A stretch of 64,000 nt of DNA from DAOUEX01 sp034430235 (GCA_964478075.1 CAYZGO010000020.1:1-64000); one strand, 5' to 3'. Positions 27,805-37,186 are shown, numbered from the stretch's first letter. Notes: a model not told the origin generated them from the letters alone. Program-made: numbers and translations.

Positions 27805-30795
27805 ATGCAGGAGACTCCTTTTCTCAAGTCTCTGAGGCGAGTGGTCCACGATCCACGCGCGGAGAACGCAGCATACGCCATTGCTGTGCTTCTTCTGGTT
27901 TCCAGCCTGTGGCTGCCTCCTATCTCCGCCGGGACGCGGGTCTTACACCTTGACTACCCCCTGATCACCCAAGCGGGGGGAGCCGTCAGTAGTCTTAATG
28001 GCGCCCAGCTTCTGATCCCTGAGGGGGCTTTGAGCAGACAACTTCGCTTGAAGATGCTCGCCATGTCCTGTCTAGACTTTCTTTCCGGAGTAGGAGACCA
28101 GATAGAGGACAGGGCTGCGAAGGCGATTTCTGCAGAGCCGGTGATAGTGCAAGATGACTACATCTATCGCTTCGACGCATACGGCTCACTGCCCTCGGAA
28201 GCCATCTTGATCCTGCCTCTGCCGGAGGGCATCGATCCTGATACCGCAGATCTTTATACCTGGGATGGACAGAACTGGGAATGGGCACCTGCGCATGTGA
28301 TACCCGAAGAGGGAGTGCTCGAAGCACACCTTGCCTCCGTTCCGTCTATGGCAGCAGTGGTGCAGACGAAGCGCTTGAATCCCGCCGTAGCTGTGGTAGT
28401 GGAGGACGATGGTGGGATAGCCGACAGGGCAGTGAGCATCCTGTCGGCTGAGAATGACGTACCGGATGCAGCAAGGGGCGTGCTGTTGGCTGAAGCTGAA
28501 GTGACAGGCCCGCGAACGAGCTTCCTATCGGGGATCAATCCTAATGGCTTTTGCTTGAACGCTGATGGTACAGTGAGTTACGCACACAACACGGGTTGGG
28601 TCGGTGTACCGCAAGGCTATTTCATCTTGCCGGTTGTCAGCAATCGCGAGGACGGCAAAGTGCGACCCGAAGTGCTCAACAGTGTCTTGTTGGATCCAGA
28701 GGCACGAAGCAACAGCATTGCCGCGCTCACCGACCTGGCAGTGGAGAAGACGTACGCAGGCGTGCAGTTGTACTACCAGGGTCTCGACCCAAGCCTGCGT
28801 GACGAGTTTGTTTCCTTTGTGGCGGAACTGGCCGATTCATTGCATGTGCAGGGCAAGATGCTGTCCGTTCGTGTGGAAGAGCCGAGCCAGGTCGCACAAG
28901 ACCGCTGGGAAACAGGGGCTTATGACTGGCAGGCGTTAGGCGAGGTAGTGGATACCTTGGTTATTCCGGCCATGGACTCGCCGTCGGCTTACGCTCCAGG
29001 TGGCCAGATGGAAGCACTACTACGCTGGGCTGTAGGGGAGGTTGACCGAACGAAACTGCAGATTGCTATATCAGTGTATGGCTACAGAATCGTGGGTGGG
29101 GTTTCAACCAGGGTCCCGTATCTTCAAGCTCTGTCCGAAGTATGCCACTTGGCTGTTGAAGGCAGCAAGGAAACGGTAGGACCTGGTGAAGACGTAGCTT
29201 TGCTATTGCCCAGACTATGCGAGTCCGGTGGACTCCAGTACGATGAGGACACGGCAACATACTGGATCGCCTACAAAGATGAACAGGACAGGGATGCTCA
29301 AATCTGGTTGGAAGATGCAACTAGTATTGCTCACAAGTTGCAGCTGGTTGCTGACTATAACATACGCGGCTTAACGCTGGAGAATCTTTTTGATGAGCAG
29401 AATGACGAGCGCGTCCTGGATCTGCTCAGGCACTTCAGAAACTTGTTCATCCCACCCGTGCATAGTGAGTTCACTGTCATCTGGACGATACAGGGACCCT
29501 CCAATGAGGAAACCACTATGGCAGTCTCGCCGCTTACTGCGCCCAGCTACGTTTGGGAGGCACCTGACAATCCAGGCTACTACCTGATAGCAGCATCCAT
29601 TTCAGATGATGGTGGGCACACAACTGACGTGCGTAGCAACACCCTCAGGGTGGAGATTCCGACGCCTACGCCCACGCCGACGCCAACTCCTACGCCGACG
29701 CCAACTCCTACGCCTAGTCCGAAGCCGAGAGCCCCTGTTGCTACACACGCTACTCAGGGGCCGGGGTTCGACTATGGCATCCAGGGAGATGCAATCGCAG
29801 ACGGCGACCACGGCCGACTGTTCGGGCACGTCCAGCAGTTGGGCTTCAGATGGTACAAGCAGCAGGTTGAATGGTTCCGCTTCAATTCCGGGCCAGGTCA
29901 ATACGACTGGGGGGCACTGGATCGTATCGTGAACAGTGCCAATGCTGCTGGTATCAAGTTGTTATTCAGCGTGGTCAAGGCTCCCAAGTGGGCTCGCCCG
30001 CCTGGGGATACCGATGAAGGTCCACCGTCTGATCCCGGAACCTATGCCACCTTTATGCGGGAAATGGCTGCCCGCTACAAGGGGCGTGTACAGGCGTATG
30101 AAATCTGGAACGAGCAGAATCTGTACTACGAGTGGGGTGGCCGGGGCGGTAAGCTCAATGCTGGTAAGTACGTCGAGCTTTTGAAGGCTGCCTATCATGC
30201 CATCAAGTCTGTTGATCCGGGTGCAACCGTCATAGCGGGCGCGCTTACCCCAACAGGGTGGAATGATGGCGACATCGCTATTGACGACCGGGTCTATCTT
30301 GAACAGATGTATCAGGCTGGGGTAAAGAACTACTGTGATGCTATAGGTGCACACCCCAGTGGGTACAACAATCCACCCGATGCAGACTGGCAAACCTACA
30401 AGGATCCGAGTGCCAGCTTCCAGGCCACGGGGCACCCAAGTTGGTTCTTCCGGGGCACGCTGGAGAGCTATCGTAACATTATGCTGAAATACGGCGATGG
30501 CGGCAAGCGTATCTGGGCGACCGAATTCGGTTGGGCCTCTGTGGAGGGTCTGGGTGTGCCGCCGGTAGGTGGGTATGAGTATTCGGCAGACAATACCGAG
30601 ATGGAGCAAGCGCAGTATATCACTCGTGCCTACGAAATGGCCAGGAATTGGGGCTGGGTAGGGCCCATGTTCCTGTGGAATCTCAACTTTGGGCCTGTGT
30701 GCGGTGCCGGCGACGAGAAAGCTGCTTTTGGTATTATACGGCCGGACTGGAGCATGCGCCCTGCTTTTGCAGCCCTGGCAAACATGCCCAAGTAA
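27805..30795 (+). CDS. Multidomain secreted protein: GH18-like (inactive-looking) plus clan-A glycoside hydrolase
   Basis: This is a 996-residue exported protein. An N-terminal hydrophobic segment (~25-45) is followed by a beta-rich ZU5-like part and then a GH18-like barrel (~245-545). Where active GH18 enzymes have DGxxxDxE, this one reads AGVQLYYQG, so the acidic residues are gone. An Ig-like domain and a TPTPTP linker (~615-635) precede a clan-A hydrolase domain (~650-996; GH39/GH5-like). The clan-A domain has the acid/base Glu770 in YEIWNEQN and the likely nucleophile Glu907 in WATEFGW. It is probably a surface polysaccharide-degrading or -binding protein. The next gene encodes a shorter paralogue of the last domain. 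Confidence 0.82.
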   Translation: MQETPFLKSLRRVVHDPRAENAAYAIAVLLLVSSLWLPPISAGTRVLHLDYPLITQAGGAVSSLNGAQLLIPEGALSRQLRLKMLAMSCLDFLSGVGDQIEDRAAKAISAEPVIVQDDYIYRFDAYGSLPSEAILILPLPEGIDPDTADLYTWDGQNWEWAPAHVIPEEGVLEAHLASVPSMAAVVQTKRLNPAVAVVVEDDGGIADRAVSILSAENDVPDAARGVLLAEAEVTGPRTSFLSGINPNGFCLNADGTVSYAHNTGWVGVPQGYFILPVVSNREDGKVRPEVLNSVLLDPEARSNSIAALTDLAVEKTYAGVQLYYQGLDPSLRDEFVSFVAELADSLHVQGKMLSVRVEEPSQVAQDRWETGAYDWQALGEVVDTLVIPAMDSPSAYAPGGQMEALLRWAVGEVDRTKLQIAISVYGYRIVGGVSTRVPYLQALSEVCHLAVEGSKETVGPGEDVALLLPRLCESGGLQYDEDTATYWIAYKDEQDRDAQIWLEDATSIAHKLQLVADYNIRGLTLENLFDEQNDERVLDLLRHFRNLFIPPVHSEFTVIWTIQGPSNEETTMAVSPLTAPSYVWEAPDNPGYYLIAASISDDGGHTTDVRSNTLRVEIPTPTPTPTPTPTPTPTPTPSPKPRAPVATHATQGPGFDYGIQGDAIADGDHGRLFGHVQQLGFRWYKQQVEWFRFNSGPGQYDWGALDRIVNSANAAGIKLLFSVVKAPKWARPPGDTDEGPPSDPGTYATFMREMAARYKGRVQAYEIWNEQNLYYEWGGRGGKLNAGKYVELLKAAYHAIKSVDPGATVIAGALTPTGWNDGDIAIDDRVYLEQMYQAGVKNYCDAIGAHPSGYNNPPDADWQTYKDPSASFQATGHPSWFFRGTLESYRNIMLKYGDGGKRIWATEFGWASVEGLGVPPVGGYEYSADNTEMEQAQYITRAYEMARNWGWVGPMFLWNLNFGPVCGAGDEKAAFGIIRPDWSMRPAFAALANMPK
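29674..29709 (+). repeat. 18-nt tandem duplication coding for the TPTPTP linker
   Basis: Two identical 18-nt units (ACGCCGACGCCAACTCCT) stand in tandem and encode Thr-Pro repeats of the interdomain linker. Units like this change copy number easily. Confidence 0.85.
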
Positions 30796-30820
30796 GCTCG
30801 CGACTTTCCGGAATAGTCTG

Positions 30821-30853
30821 CAGAGCACGGGAGAACACCCCGTGCTCTGTTTG
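30821..30853 (+). terminator. Terminator between the two glycoside hydrolase genes
   Basis: A perfect 11-bp stem (CAGAGCACGGG / CCCGTGCTCTG) with a 7-nt loop is followed by TTTGT, 25 nt after the stop codon. The ribosome binding site of the next gene follows within 30 nt, so some read-through or attenuation is possible. Confidence 0.75.
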
Positions 30854-30879
30854 TGCATGACAGTGGAAGGAGCATTCTC

Positions 30880-32247
30880 ATGACGGAGATAAAGCAATCT
30901 GGCTCCCGTCCGACGCGCAGCGGCGGAATCCTGTGGATTGCGCTCGTGTTGGTGTTAGTTGGTGCGGTGGGCCTGATTTGGTTGTTGTTCTTCAATGAAT
31001 CCACGCCTCCGATAGCCTTGGTTGCTACCCGTACGCCACGACCTACTTTCACTATCTCGGGTCAGGCTGTTCAGCCCAGTTCGACCCCTGTCCCGCCTCC
31101 TGCCACGAACACGGTGGTTCGGCTCACAAGGACGCTTGTGCTGCCAACGGCCACGCCTGTGCCGCTGACTGCGACCCTCGAGGCAAGTCCTGTGCCGACG
31201 GTCCCACCGCCCAAGCCTTTACGCATGAACTCTCCGGAGTATGGGATGCAAGCCTTTCTGTGGTGGCGACCGGAAGTGGCCAGCCGAGACATGGGCATGA
31301 TCAAGGATGCTGGCTTTGGTTGGGTCAAGCAGAATATCGGCTGGCGTGATGTTGAGGGCGCTGGCAAAGGGCAGTGCGATTGGAGTCGTGTTGACTGGAT
31401 CGTCTACGAGTGCAACAAACTGGGGCTGGATCTGCTCGTGCGCATAGACCACCAGCCACAGTGGGCAGGCGGCAACTATCCAACCAATGGCCCCCCTGAT
31501 AATCATGCTGATTTAGGTGATTTTCTGTATGCCATGGCCAGCCGCTACAAAGGGCGTATCCGGGCCTATGAGATATGGAATGAGCCCAATTTGGCACGCG
31601 AGTGGGGTGGACGCCCGCCGAATGCTGCCCAGTATGTGGCTTTGCTGCGAGAGGCATACCGGCGTATCAAGCAAGCGGACCCGAACGTGATGGTCATCAG
31701 CGCCGGTCTCACGCCTACAGGAACCCAATCGCCTCAGGCTATGCCTGACGACGTATATCTGGAGCAGATGTATCAGTCCATGGGAGGCAACAGCGATGGC
31801 TATTTCGACGTGCTGGGCGTTCATGCCGCTGGCTACAAGGCACCGCCGGAACTCAGTCCCGACGACGCAGCCAGCAATCCCAATTATGGCGGCCAGCGCT
31901 TCTTCTGCTTCCGACGCGTAGAGGACCTGCGTCGCATCATGCAGAAATACGGTGATGCAGATAAGCAGTGTGCTGTGCTCGAGTTTGGTTGGACCAGCGA
32001 CCCAATTCACCCCTCCTATGCCTGGCATCGTGTGGATGAAGAGACAAAGGCTAACTACTTCGTGCGGGCCTATCAGTGGGCCAAGAACAATTGGTCGCCC
32101 TGGATAGGCGTCATGAGCCTCATCTACATTGCCGACCCTGATTGGACCGAGGCCGACGAACAATACTGGTGGGCCATCTCTGATCCTGGATACCCGGAGT
32201 TCAGGCCGCGTCCAGCCTACATCAAGCTCAAAGCGATGCCCAAGTAG
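30880..32247 (+). CDS. Membrane-anchored clan-A glycoside hydrolase (GH39/GH5-like)
   Basis: This 455-residue protein has a cytoplasmic basic start, one membrane helix (~20-42, LWIALVLVLVGAVGLIWLLF), a Thr/Pro-rich stalk (~50-115) and a TIM-barrel hydrolase domain. Likely catalytic residues are Glu235 (YEIWNEPN) and Glu368 (AVLEFGWTS). It is clearly paralogous to the last domain of the preceding gene (shared ASRYKGR, YEIWNE, ITPTG-like and VYLEQMYQ stretches and the same end, AMPK/NMPK). AAGGAGC before ATG 30880 decides the start over the upstream ATG at 30853. Confidence 0.85.
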   Translation: MTEIKQSGSRPTRSGGILWIALVLVLVGAVGLIWLLFFNESTPPIALVATRTPRPTFTISGQAVQPSSTPVPPPATNTVVRLTRTLVLPTATPVPLTATLEASPVPTVPPPKPLRMNSPEYGMQAFLWWRPEVASRDMGMIKDAGFGWVKQNIGWRDVEGAGKGQCDWSRVDWIVYECNKLGLDLLVRIDHQPQWAGGNYPTNGPPDNHADLGDFLYAMASRYKGRIRAYEIWNEPNLAREWGGRPPNAAQYVALLREAYRRIKQADPNVMVISAGLTPTGTQSPQAMPDDVYLEQMYQSMGGNSDGYFDVLGVHAAGYKAPPELSPDDAASNPNYGGQRFFCFRRVEDLRRIMQKYGDADKQCAVLEFGWTSDPIHPSYAWHRVDEETKANYFVRAYQWAKNNWSPWIGVMSLIYIADPDWTEADEQYWWAISDPGYPEFRPRPAYIKLKAMPK

Positions 32248-32250
32248 AGA

Positions 32251-32275
32251 GGCCGGTCAGGAACTGGTTTTTTTT
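32251..32275 (+). terminator. Terminator of the glycoside hydrolase gene
   Basis: A short stem (CCGGT/ACTGG, 5 bp, extended by G-T pairs) with a 5-nt loop is followed by eight T residues. The T-tract runs straight into the -35 box of the murA promoter. Confidence 0.65.
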
Positions 32276-32302
32276 GACAGCAGATGCCATTTGCGATATA
32301 CT
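32274..32302 (+). promoter_or_regulatory. murA promoter
   Basis: A consensus TTGACA (32274-32279) and TATACT (32297-32302) are spaced by 17 bp. The 5' leader to murA would be about 95 nt. Confidence 0.85.
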
Positions 32303-32403
32303 CCTGTAGCGTCAATAAGAAGTTGAGCAACAATATGCTGGAGATTCAGGAGTGTCAAATCCAGAGTACTCTGTTGACAACGCTTGCAGCACGGTGATCT
32401 AAA

Positions 32404-33654
32404 ATGCGTATCGTAGTCGAGGGTGGCCCCAAGTTGGAGGGTGAAGTATCTGTCGAAGGTGCCAAGAATGCTGCTTTGCCCATTCTGGCAGCAACGTTGC
32501 TTACCTCCGACGAGTGCCTGTTGGAGAACTTGCCGGACATTGAAGACATTCGCATCATGGCTACTCTGTTGCGCAGCCTGGGAGCCAGCGTCAAGATAGA
32601 GGGAGCGCACAGCGTGCTGGTCAGGGCTGGGGATCTGGTGAAGCATTCCGTTCCCGTAGATCTGGCCACCAGGATACGTGGCAGCTTCCTCATTGTAGGC
32701 GCGCTTTTAGGCCGCTTGGGCAGGGTCGAAGCCCCCCATCCTGGTGGTTGCGCCATAGGTACGCGTCCGGTCAGTGTTGATCTCAAAGGCTTCCAGGCGA
32801 TGGGGACCAAGATTGATCGTCTGGACGGCAACTATGTGCTGCAAGCGCGAAGGCTGTCCGGGGAGAGAATCTCGCTGGACTACCCCAGTCATACTGGCAC
32901 TGAGAATCTCTTGCTCGCTGCGTCTCTGGCGAAGGGTACCACAATCATTGAGAACGCCTCTGTGGAGCCGGAGGTCGCCGACCTGGCGAGCTTCTTGAAT
33001 GCCATGGGTGCGCGTATCTACGGCGCTGGCACTGGAATCATCCAGGTCGAGGGCGTTCGCAAGCTGCATGGCGCTGTCTACCGTGTTATGCCTGATCGCC
33101 TGGAAGCCGGCACGTTTGCCATCGCAGCAGCCATAACCAGAGGTTGCGTGACTATACGAGGCCGTGTTGCTCGGTATTTGGGTGCTTTGAGCAGCAAACT
33201 TGGCGAAGCAGGGGTATCCGTAACTGCGGAAAAGGAAGCGTATGCTGTGGAAGGTTGTGAACGTCTCTCGGCCATAGATATACAGACTTTTCCCTATCCC
33301 GGCTTCCCAACAGACCTGCAGGCTCCCATTGGTGCTTTGTTGACGCAAGCACATGGCGAAAGTTCCATCCATGAGACGGTGTACGATGGCCGTTTGCACT
33401 ACGTAGGTGAGTTGCAGAGGATGGGTGCTGATATTAAAGTGGAAGGACAGACGGCTCTGATTCGGGGACCGAGTCGCTTGAGGGGCAGTGAGGTGAGAGC
33501 GCTTGACATTCGCTCGGGCGCTGCTGTGATCCTGGCGGCTCTCGCCGCAGATGGCAAGTCTGTGATTTCAGACATGGGCTACGTTGACCGCGGGTATGAA
33601 GGAATTGATGAGAAACTTGCCCAACTGGGTGCCAGGATCGAAAGAGTAGCGTAA
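32404..33654 (+). CDS. murA: UDP-N-acetylglucosamine 1-carboxyvinyltransferase
   Basis: This 416-residue enzyme transfers enolpyruvate from PEP to UDP-GlcNAc, the first committed step of peptidoglycan synthesis. The catalytic KN pair is in VEGAKNAALP and the active-site cysteine is Cys116 in PGGCAIGTRP; a cysteine here is the fosfomycin-sensitive form. Substrate-binding RPHD-like and TDLQAP motifs are present. A GGTGAT site precedes ATG 32404. mreB follows 30 nt later in what is probably a cell-envelope operon. Confidence 0.97.
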   Translation: MRIVVEGGPKLEGEVSVEGAKNAALPILAATLLTSDECLLENLPDIEDIRIMATLLRSLGASVKIEGAHSVLVRAGDLVKHSVPVDLATRIRGSFLIVGALLGRLGRVEAPHPGGCAIGTRPVSVDLKGFQAMGTKIDRLDGNYVLQARRLSGERISLDYPSHTGTENLLLAASLAKGTTIIENASVEPEVADLASFLNAMGARIYGAGTGIIQVEGVRKLHGAVYRVMPDRLEAGTFAIAAAITRGCVTIRGRVARYLGALSSKLGEAGVSVTAEKEAYAVEGCERLSAIDIQTFPYPGFPTDLQAPIGALLTQAHGESSIHETVYDGRLHYVGELQRMGADIKVEGQTALIRGPSRLRGSEVRALDIRSGAAVILAALAADGKSVISDMGYVDRGYEGIDEKLAQLGARIERVA

Positions 33655-33684
33655 CGGATTCGTCTAGTCCGCATAGGGGGTTCA

Positions 33685-34689
33685 ATGCTCATAAGACAGG
33701 TAGGTATCGATCTCGGTACGGTTAACGTGCTGGTGTTTGTGCGCGGCAAAGGTATTGTGCTGCGCGAGCCTTCTGTGGTTGCTATTTCTCTCAATGACAA
33801 CCGCATTGTGGCTGTGGGTGAAGAGGCCCGTCTTATGCTGGGGCGCACGCCAGAAACCATTGAAGTAATGCGTCCAATGCGTGATGGTGTTATCGCGGAC
33901 TATGTCGTCACAGAGGCCATGCTGCGATATTTCCTATCAAAGGTCTGTGGCCGCTTTCGGCTGCTCCGCCCCGAAGTGATGATAAGCGTGCCGGTGGGAG
34001 TTACGAGTGTGGAAAGCCGCGCGGTGCGGGATGCGGCCATCCAAGCGGGTGGTAAAGCAGCGTATCTGATCCCTGAACCACTGGCTGCTGCCCTCGGAGC
34101 CGATATGCCCATTCACACGCCGACCGGCAACATGATCGTGAACATTGGTGGCGGAGTCAGTGAAGCTGCGGTGATCGCCATGAATGGCATTGTGGTTTCG
34201 AGCTCGGTTAGGATAGGTGGCACCAAGACCGACGAGGCCATTGCTGCCTATATCCGACGCAAGTATAACTTGATAGTTGGGGAGCAAACCGCTGAGGAGA
34301 TAAAGATCCAGATAGGCAGTGCATTGCCACTCGAAGACGAATTGAGGATGGATGTGCGCGGTCGGGGCCAGGTGACTGGTTTGCCAAATACGATCAGCAT
34401 AACTTCTGGCGAGGTCACTGAAGCCATCGTTGAGGCCCTGGCTGGTATCGCTGCCACAGTAAAGTCAGTGCTCGAGAAGACGCCACCAGAATTAGTCTCG
34501 GATATCATTGATCGGGGCATGGTCATGGCAGGTGGTGGCTCATTGCTGCGCAATATGGACCGCTTTTTGACGGGGGAGACGGGAGTGCCTTGTCACGTGG
34601 CGGAAGATCCGTTAGCTTGTGTTGCGCTGGGCGCAGGCAAAGCACTAGAGCAATACAACGTACTGAAGCGCAGTTTGCCTGTGCTGTAG
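33685..34689 (+). CDS. mreB: Rod-shape-determining actin homologue MreB
   Basis: This 334-residue actin-fold ATPase forms membrane filaments that guide cell-wall elongation. Motifs present are phosphate-1 (VGIDLGTVNVLVF), connect-1 (PVGVTSVESRAVRDAA), phosphate-2 (IVNIGGGVSEAAVIA) and the adenosine motif (GMVMAGGGSLLRNMD). It follows murA by 30 nt. mreC and mreD are not next to it; rex comes in from the opposite strand. Confidence 0.96.
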   Translation: MLIRQVGIDLGTVNVLVFVRGKGIVLREPSVVAISLNDNRIVAVGEEARLMLGRTPETIEVMRPMRDGVIADYVVTEAMLRYFLSKVCGRFRLLRPEVMISVPVGVTSVESRAVRDAAIQAGGKAAYLIPEPLAAALGADMPIHTPTGNMIVNIGGGVSEAAVIAMNGIVVSSSVRIGGTKTDEAIAAYIRRKYNLIVGEQTAEEIKIQIGSALPLEDELRMDVRGRGQVTGLPNTISITSGEVTEAIVEALAGIAATVKSVLEKTPPELVSDIIDRGMVMAGGGSLLRNMDRFLTGETGVPCHVAEDPLACVALGAGKALEQYNVLKRSLPVL

Positions 34690-34723
34690 ACCCAGCACAC
34701 GGTACATACTGACTCGACGCAAA

Positions 34724-34760
34724 AGGAGGCACATGCCTATCGGGTATAGGCCTCCTGTTT
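34724..34760 (+). terminator. Terminator between mreB and rex
   Basis: AGGAGG and GCCTAT on the left pair with ATAGGC and CTCCT on the right around a 5-nt loop, with a 5-nt bulge on the left side. TGTTTG follows. It lies between convergent genes. Confidence 0.6.
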
Positions 34761-34771
34761 GCGTATAGATG

Positions 34772-35404
34772 CTATAGCGGGCCAGGGTTGAGATGATAAG
34801 TCATACTCTGCAAGCCAATGACGGGGTCAATGTAGTGTATCCGTACGTGTGCAGGCAGACTCAGCGTGATCGGGGCATAGCTCAGGATGGCCCTGATGCC
34901 AGCGTTAACCAGTGCATCGGCGACCTCCTGCGCTTCGCTGGCTGGCACGGCAATGATGGCAATCTGTATTCGGTGTTCCTGGATCACCTCGTGTAATGTG
35001 GCAATGTCCAGAACTTTGAGTTTCGCAATCGGGCGACCGATCTTCTGCTCATCCTTGTCAAAGACGGCGGTAATAGACAAGCCACGGTCCTCGAAGCCGC
35101 TGTAGCGCAGAATGGCATGCCCCAAATCGCCAGCACCGAGCAGGACAACATCCCAACGACGGTTGACCTGTAGAATCTTCCGCAACTGATCCCGAAGATA
35201 GCCGATATCGTAACCGGTTCCTTGCTTGCCAAACTCACCAAAATAAGACAGGTCCTTACGTATCTGGGTGGAACTGATTCGCAGCTTGTCTCCGAGTTCT
35301 TGTGACGATGTCACGGTCTGGCCCTGATCTGCCATCAGCTTAAGAGTCCGCAGGTACAGGGGTAAACGCTTAATCACAATCTCCGGGATTTCCAAGGGGT
35401 TCAT
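34772..35404 (-). CDS. rex: Redox-sensing transcriptional repressor Rex
   Basis: This 210-residue repressor reads the NADH/NAD+ ratio. The N-terminal winged helix (residues ~15-80, including ISSTQIRKDLSYFGEFGKQG) binds operators and the C-terminal Rossmann domain (VVLLGAGDLGHAIL) binds NAD(H). The final helix, swapped in the dimer, is present. AGGAGGTGCCA before ATG 35404 (MNPLEIPEIV) decides the start over 35437. Its presence suggests a fermentative or facultative life style. Confidence 0.96.
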   Translation of the reverse strand: MNPLEIPEIVIKRLPLYLRTLKLMADQGQTVTSSQELGDKLRISSTQIRKDLSYFGEFGKQGTGYDIGYLRDQLRKILQVNRRWDVVLLGAGDLGHAILRYSGFEDRGLSITAVFDKDEQKIGRPIAKLKVLDIATLHEVIQEHRIQIAIIAVPASEAQEVADALVNAGIRAILSYAPITLSLPAHVRIHYIDPVIGLQSMTYHLNPGPL

Positions 35405-35454
35405 TGGCACCTCCTGGAATGTTGGCGTCTGGCGCACTTTGTTCTACATTCTTC

Positions 35455-35483
35455 ATTCTATCACAAAATGGCGTGAATAGCAA
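35455..35483 (-). promoter_or_regulatory. rex promoter
   Basis: On the minus strand TTGCTA (35483-35478) and TAGAAT (35460-35455), spaced by 17 bp, form a sigma-A promoter with the extension TGTGA before the -10. I do not see a full Rex operator (TTGTGAx6TCACAA) overlapping it. Confidence 0.7.
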
Positions 35484-35613
35484 TTGAGAACGCTGAAAAC
35501 AACCATTACTGCTTGAAGCGATTGCTAATCGCCGAGTTGTTATGGTTAGTTCCGGCTGTATCCTGGAGTCCGGGTTGATAAGATCGGACTTTCAGCACCC
35601 CGAACGGTGGCAC

Positions 35614-35642
35614 TTGACAGAGTCTTTGAACTGAAGTATATT
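35614..35642 (+). promoter_or_regulatory. Promoter of the efflux adaptor gene
   Basis: TTGACA (35614-35619) and TATATT (35637-35642) are spaced by 17 bp, about 67 nt before the ATG. Confidence 0.8.
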
Positions 35643-35708
35643 TAGCATTACAAAATAATCATGACACAAAGTGTTCGGTGTTCCGTGGGGAAGGGAAGGC
35701 TGATTATT

Positions 35709-37097
35709 ATGAGGAAAAAGACGGCTTATTTCGTTGCGGCAATCGCTGTGGTTGTCATCTGTGTAATTGCCCTGCAGGTCTTGCGGAGACGAGGATCTGA
35801 CACTGCTGCGAACTATGAAACGGTGCTTGTCCGTCGGGATACTATCGTGGCTACAGTGAATGCTTCTGGCAGCGTGATGGCAGAAGAGCAACTAAGCGTG
35901 AACTTTCTATCAGGCGGTTTGCTGGCAGAAGTGAATGTGCAGGTAGGGCAGAAAGTCGAGGCTGGCCAGCAACTGGCGCGCTTGGACACCCGTCAATTGG
36001 AGCTGAGCGTTGCTCAGGCGGAGGCTACGCTGAGAACTAGCGAGGCTCGCCTTGGACAGACCAGGGCAGGGCCGGAACTGGGTGAGATAGCGGCAGCAGA
36101 GGCATCCGTTGAAAGCGCACAGGCATTGTACCAGGCTGCCAAGAACAGGCTGGGCCTGCGAGACGAGCAGTTGTCTATCGCCGAGGCAGATCTTGAAAAA
36201 GCCGAGTTAGCATTACGAGATGCGCAGGCGGCGTATGACCGAGTGGCCTGGCTTCCCCAAATCGGGATGCTGCCGCAGGCAGCGACTCTGGAGAGGGCCA
36301 CTATTGATTACCGGCGCGCACTGGCCAATTACCAGTTGCAAGTTGCAGCGGTTGATGATACTTCTTTCAAGAGTGCTGCCGCTCAACTGGCGCAAGCCAA
36401 GGCGCAGTTGGAAAAGCTGCAGCGAACTCCAACGGCTGAGGAGTTGGCCATCGCGGAAGCACAGGTCGAACAAGCCAAAGCGTCCCTGGAACAAGCGAGG
36501 CTTCGCCTTGCCGACGCTGTTCTCGTGGCGGCCATTTCAGGAACGGTGGCTTCGATAGGTGCTCAAGTCGGCGAGGTGGTCGGAGCGGCTATGCCCATGT
36601 TCGTGTTGGCAGATCTGGAACACTACTGTGTTGACGCCAGCATTGATGAGGTAGACATCGGTCGCATACAGGTGGGGCAGGAGGCATTGATCACTTTGGA
36701 TGCTTTCCCAGATGCCAAACTGAGGGGCAGGGTAGTCCGTGTTGATCCCTTGGGTAGAGTGACTCAGGGAGTCGTGAGTTACGCTGCAGAGATACAGATA
36801 CTCTCCGCAGCTGTGGAGCTCCGGCCTGCCATGACAGCCATAGCTGATATTGTTGTGGCCAGCAAAGAGGGCGTCTTGGTCGTACCCAACCGGGCCATTA
36901 AACGGGAAGGCCGAGGGGAATACTATGTTGAAGTTATGTCTGGGGACAAAGTGCAGCAGCGCTTGGTCACTACTGGTCTGAGCAATGACCTCATTACGGA
37001 AATAGTGAGCGGCTTAAGTGAGGGAGAGGAAGTGGTAGTCTCTGCTCCACGCCGCAGCATCTTGGAGGAGGTCAGTCATCCACCATTTGGGTTCTAG
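35709..37097 (+). CDS. HlyD/MacA-type membrane fusion (adaptor) protein
   Basis: This 462-residue protein is anchored by one N-terminal helix (YFVAAIAVVVICVIALQVL). It has the split biotinyl-lipoyl half-motifs (GLLAEVNVQVGQKVEAGQQL and ISGTVASIGAQVGEVV) flanking a long alpha-helical hairpin (~95-290). A beta-barrel and membrane-proximal domain follow. Such adaptors work with MacB-type ABC permeases or export lipids, peptides or antibiotics. ATG 35709 (MRKKTAYF) is preferred over 35661. The MacB-like permease follows 89 nt later; a separate ATPase gene is missing here. Confidence 0.9.
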   Translation: MRKKTAYFVAAIAVVVICVIALQVLRRRGSDTAANYETVLVRRDTIVATVNASGSVMAEEQLSVNFLSGGLLAEVNVQVGQKVEAGQQLARLDTRQLELSVAQAEATLRTSEARLGQTRAGPELGEIAAAEASVESAQALYQAAKNRLGLRDEQLSIAEADLEKAELALRDAQAAYDRVAWLPQIGMLPQAATLERATIDYRRALANYQLQVAAVDDTSFKSAAAQLAQAKAQLEKLQRTPTAEELAIAEAQVEQAKASLEQARLRLADAVLVAAISGTVASIGAQVGEVVGAAMPMFVLADLEHYCVDASIDEVDIGRIQVGQEALITLDAFPDAKLRGRVVRVDPLGRVTQGVVSYAAEIQILSAAVELRPAMTAIADIVVASKEGVLVVPNRAIKREGRGEYYVEVMSGDKVQQRLVTTGLSNDLITEIVSGLSEGEEVVVSAPRRSILEEVSHPPFGF

Positions 37098-37186
37098 AGG
37101 GCTCGTTAGATGATCAGGGTTGAAGCCTCATGTGTTTATCAGGTTAGGGCCTCGGAATAGGCATAGCAAGTGGCGGTTGAGGAACT

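Noticed and set aside
29674..29730. Possible CRISPR or VNTR array
   Set aside because: It is only two 18-nt coding units for a Thr-Pro linker. No spaced direct repeats or cas genes were seen anywhere in the window.
35455..35483. Rex operator for autoregulation at the rex promoter
   Set aside because: Only one half-site-like word (TTTTGTGAT) is present; the TTGTGAx6TCACAA palindrome is not complete.
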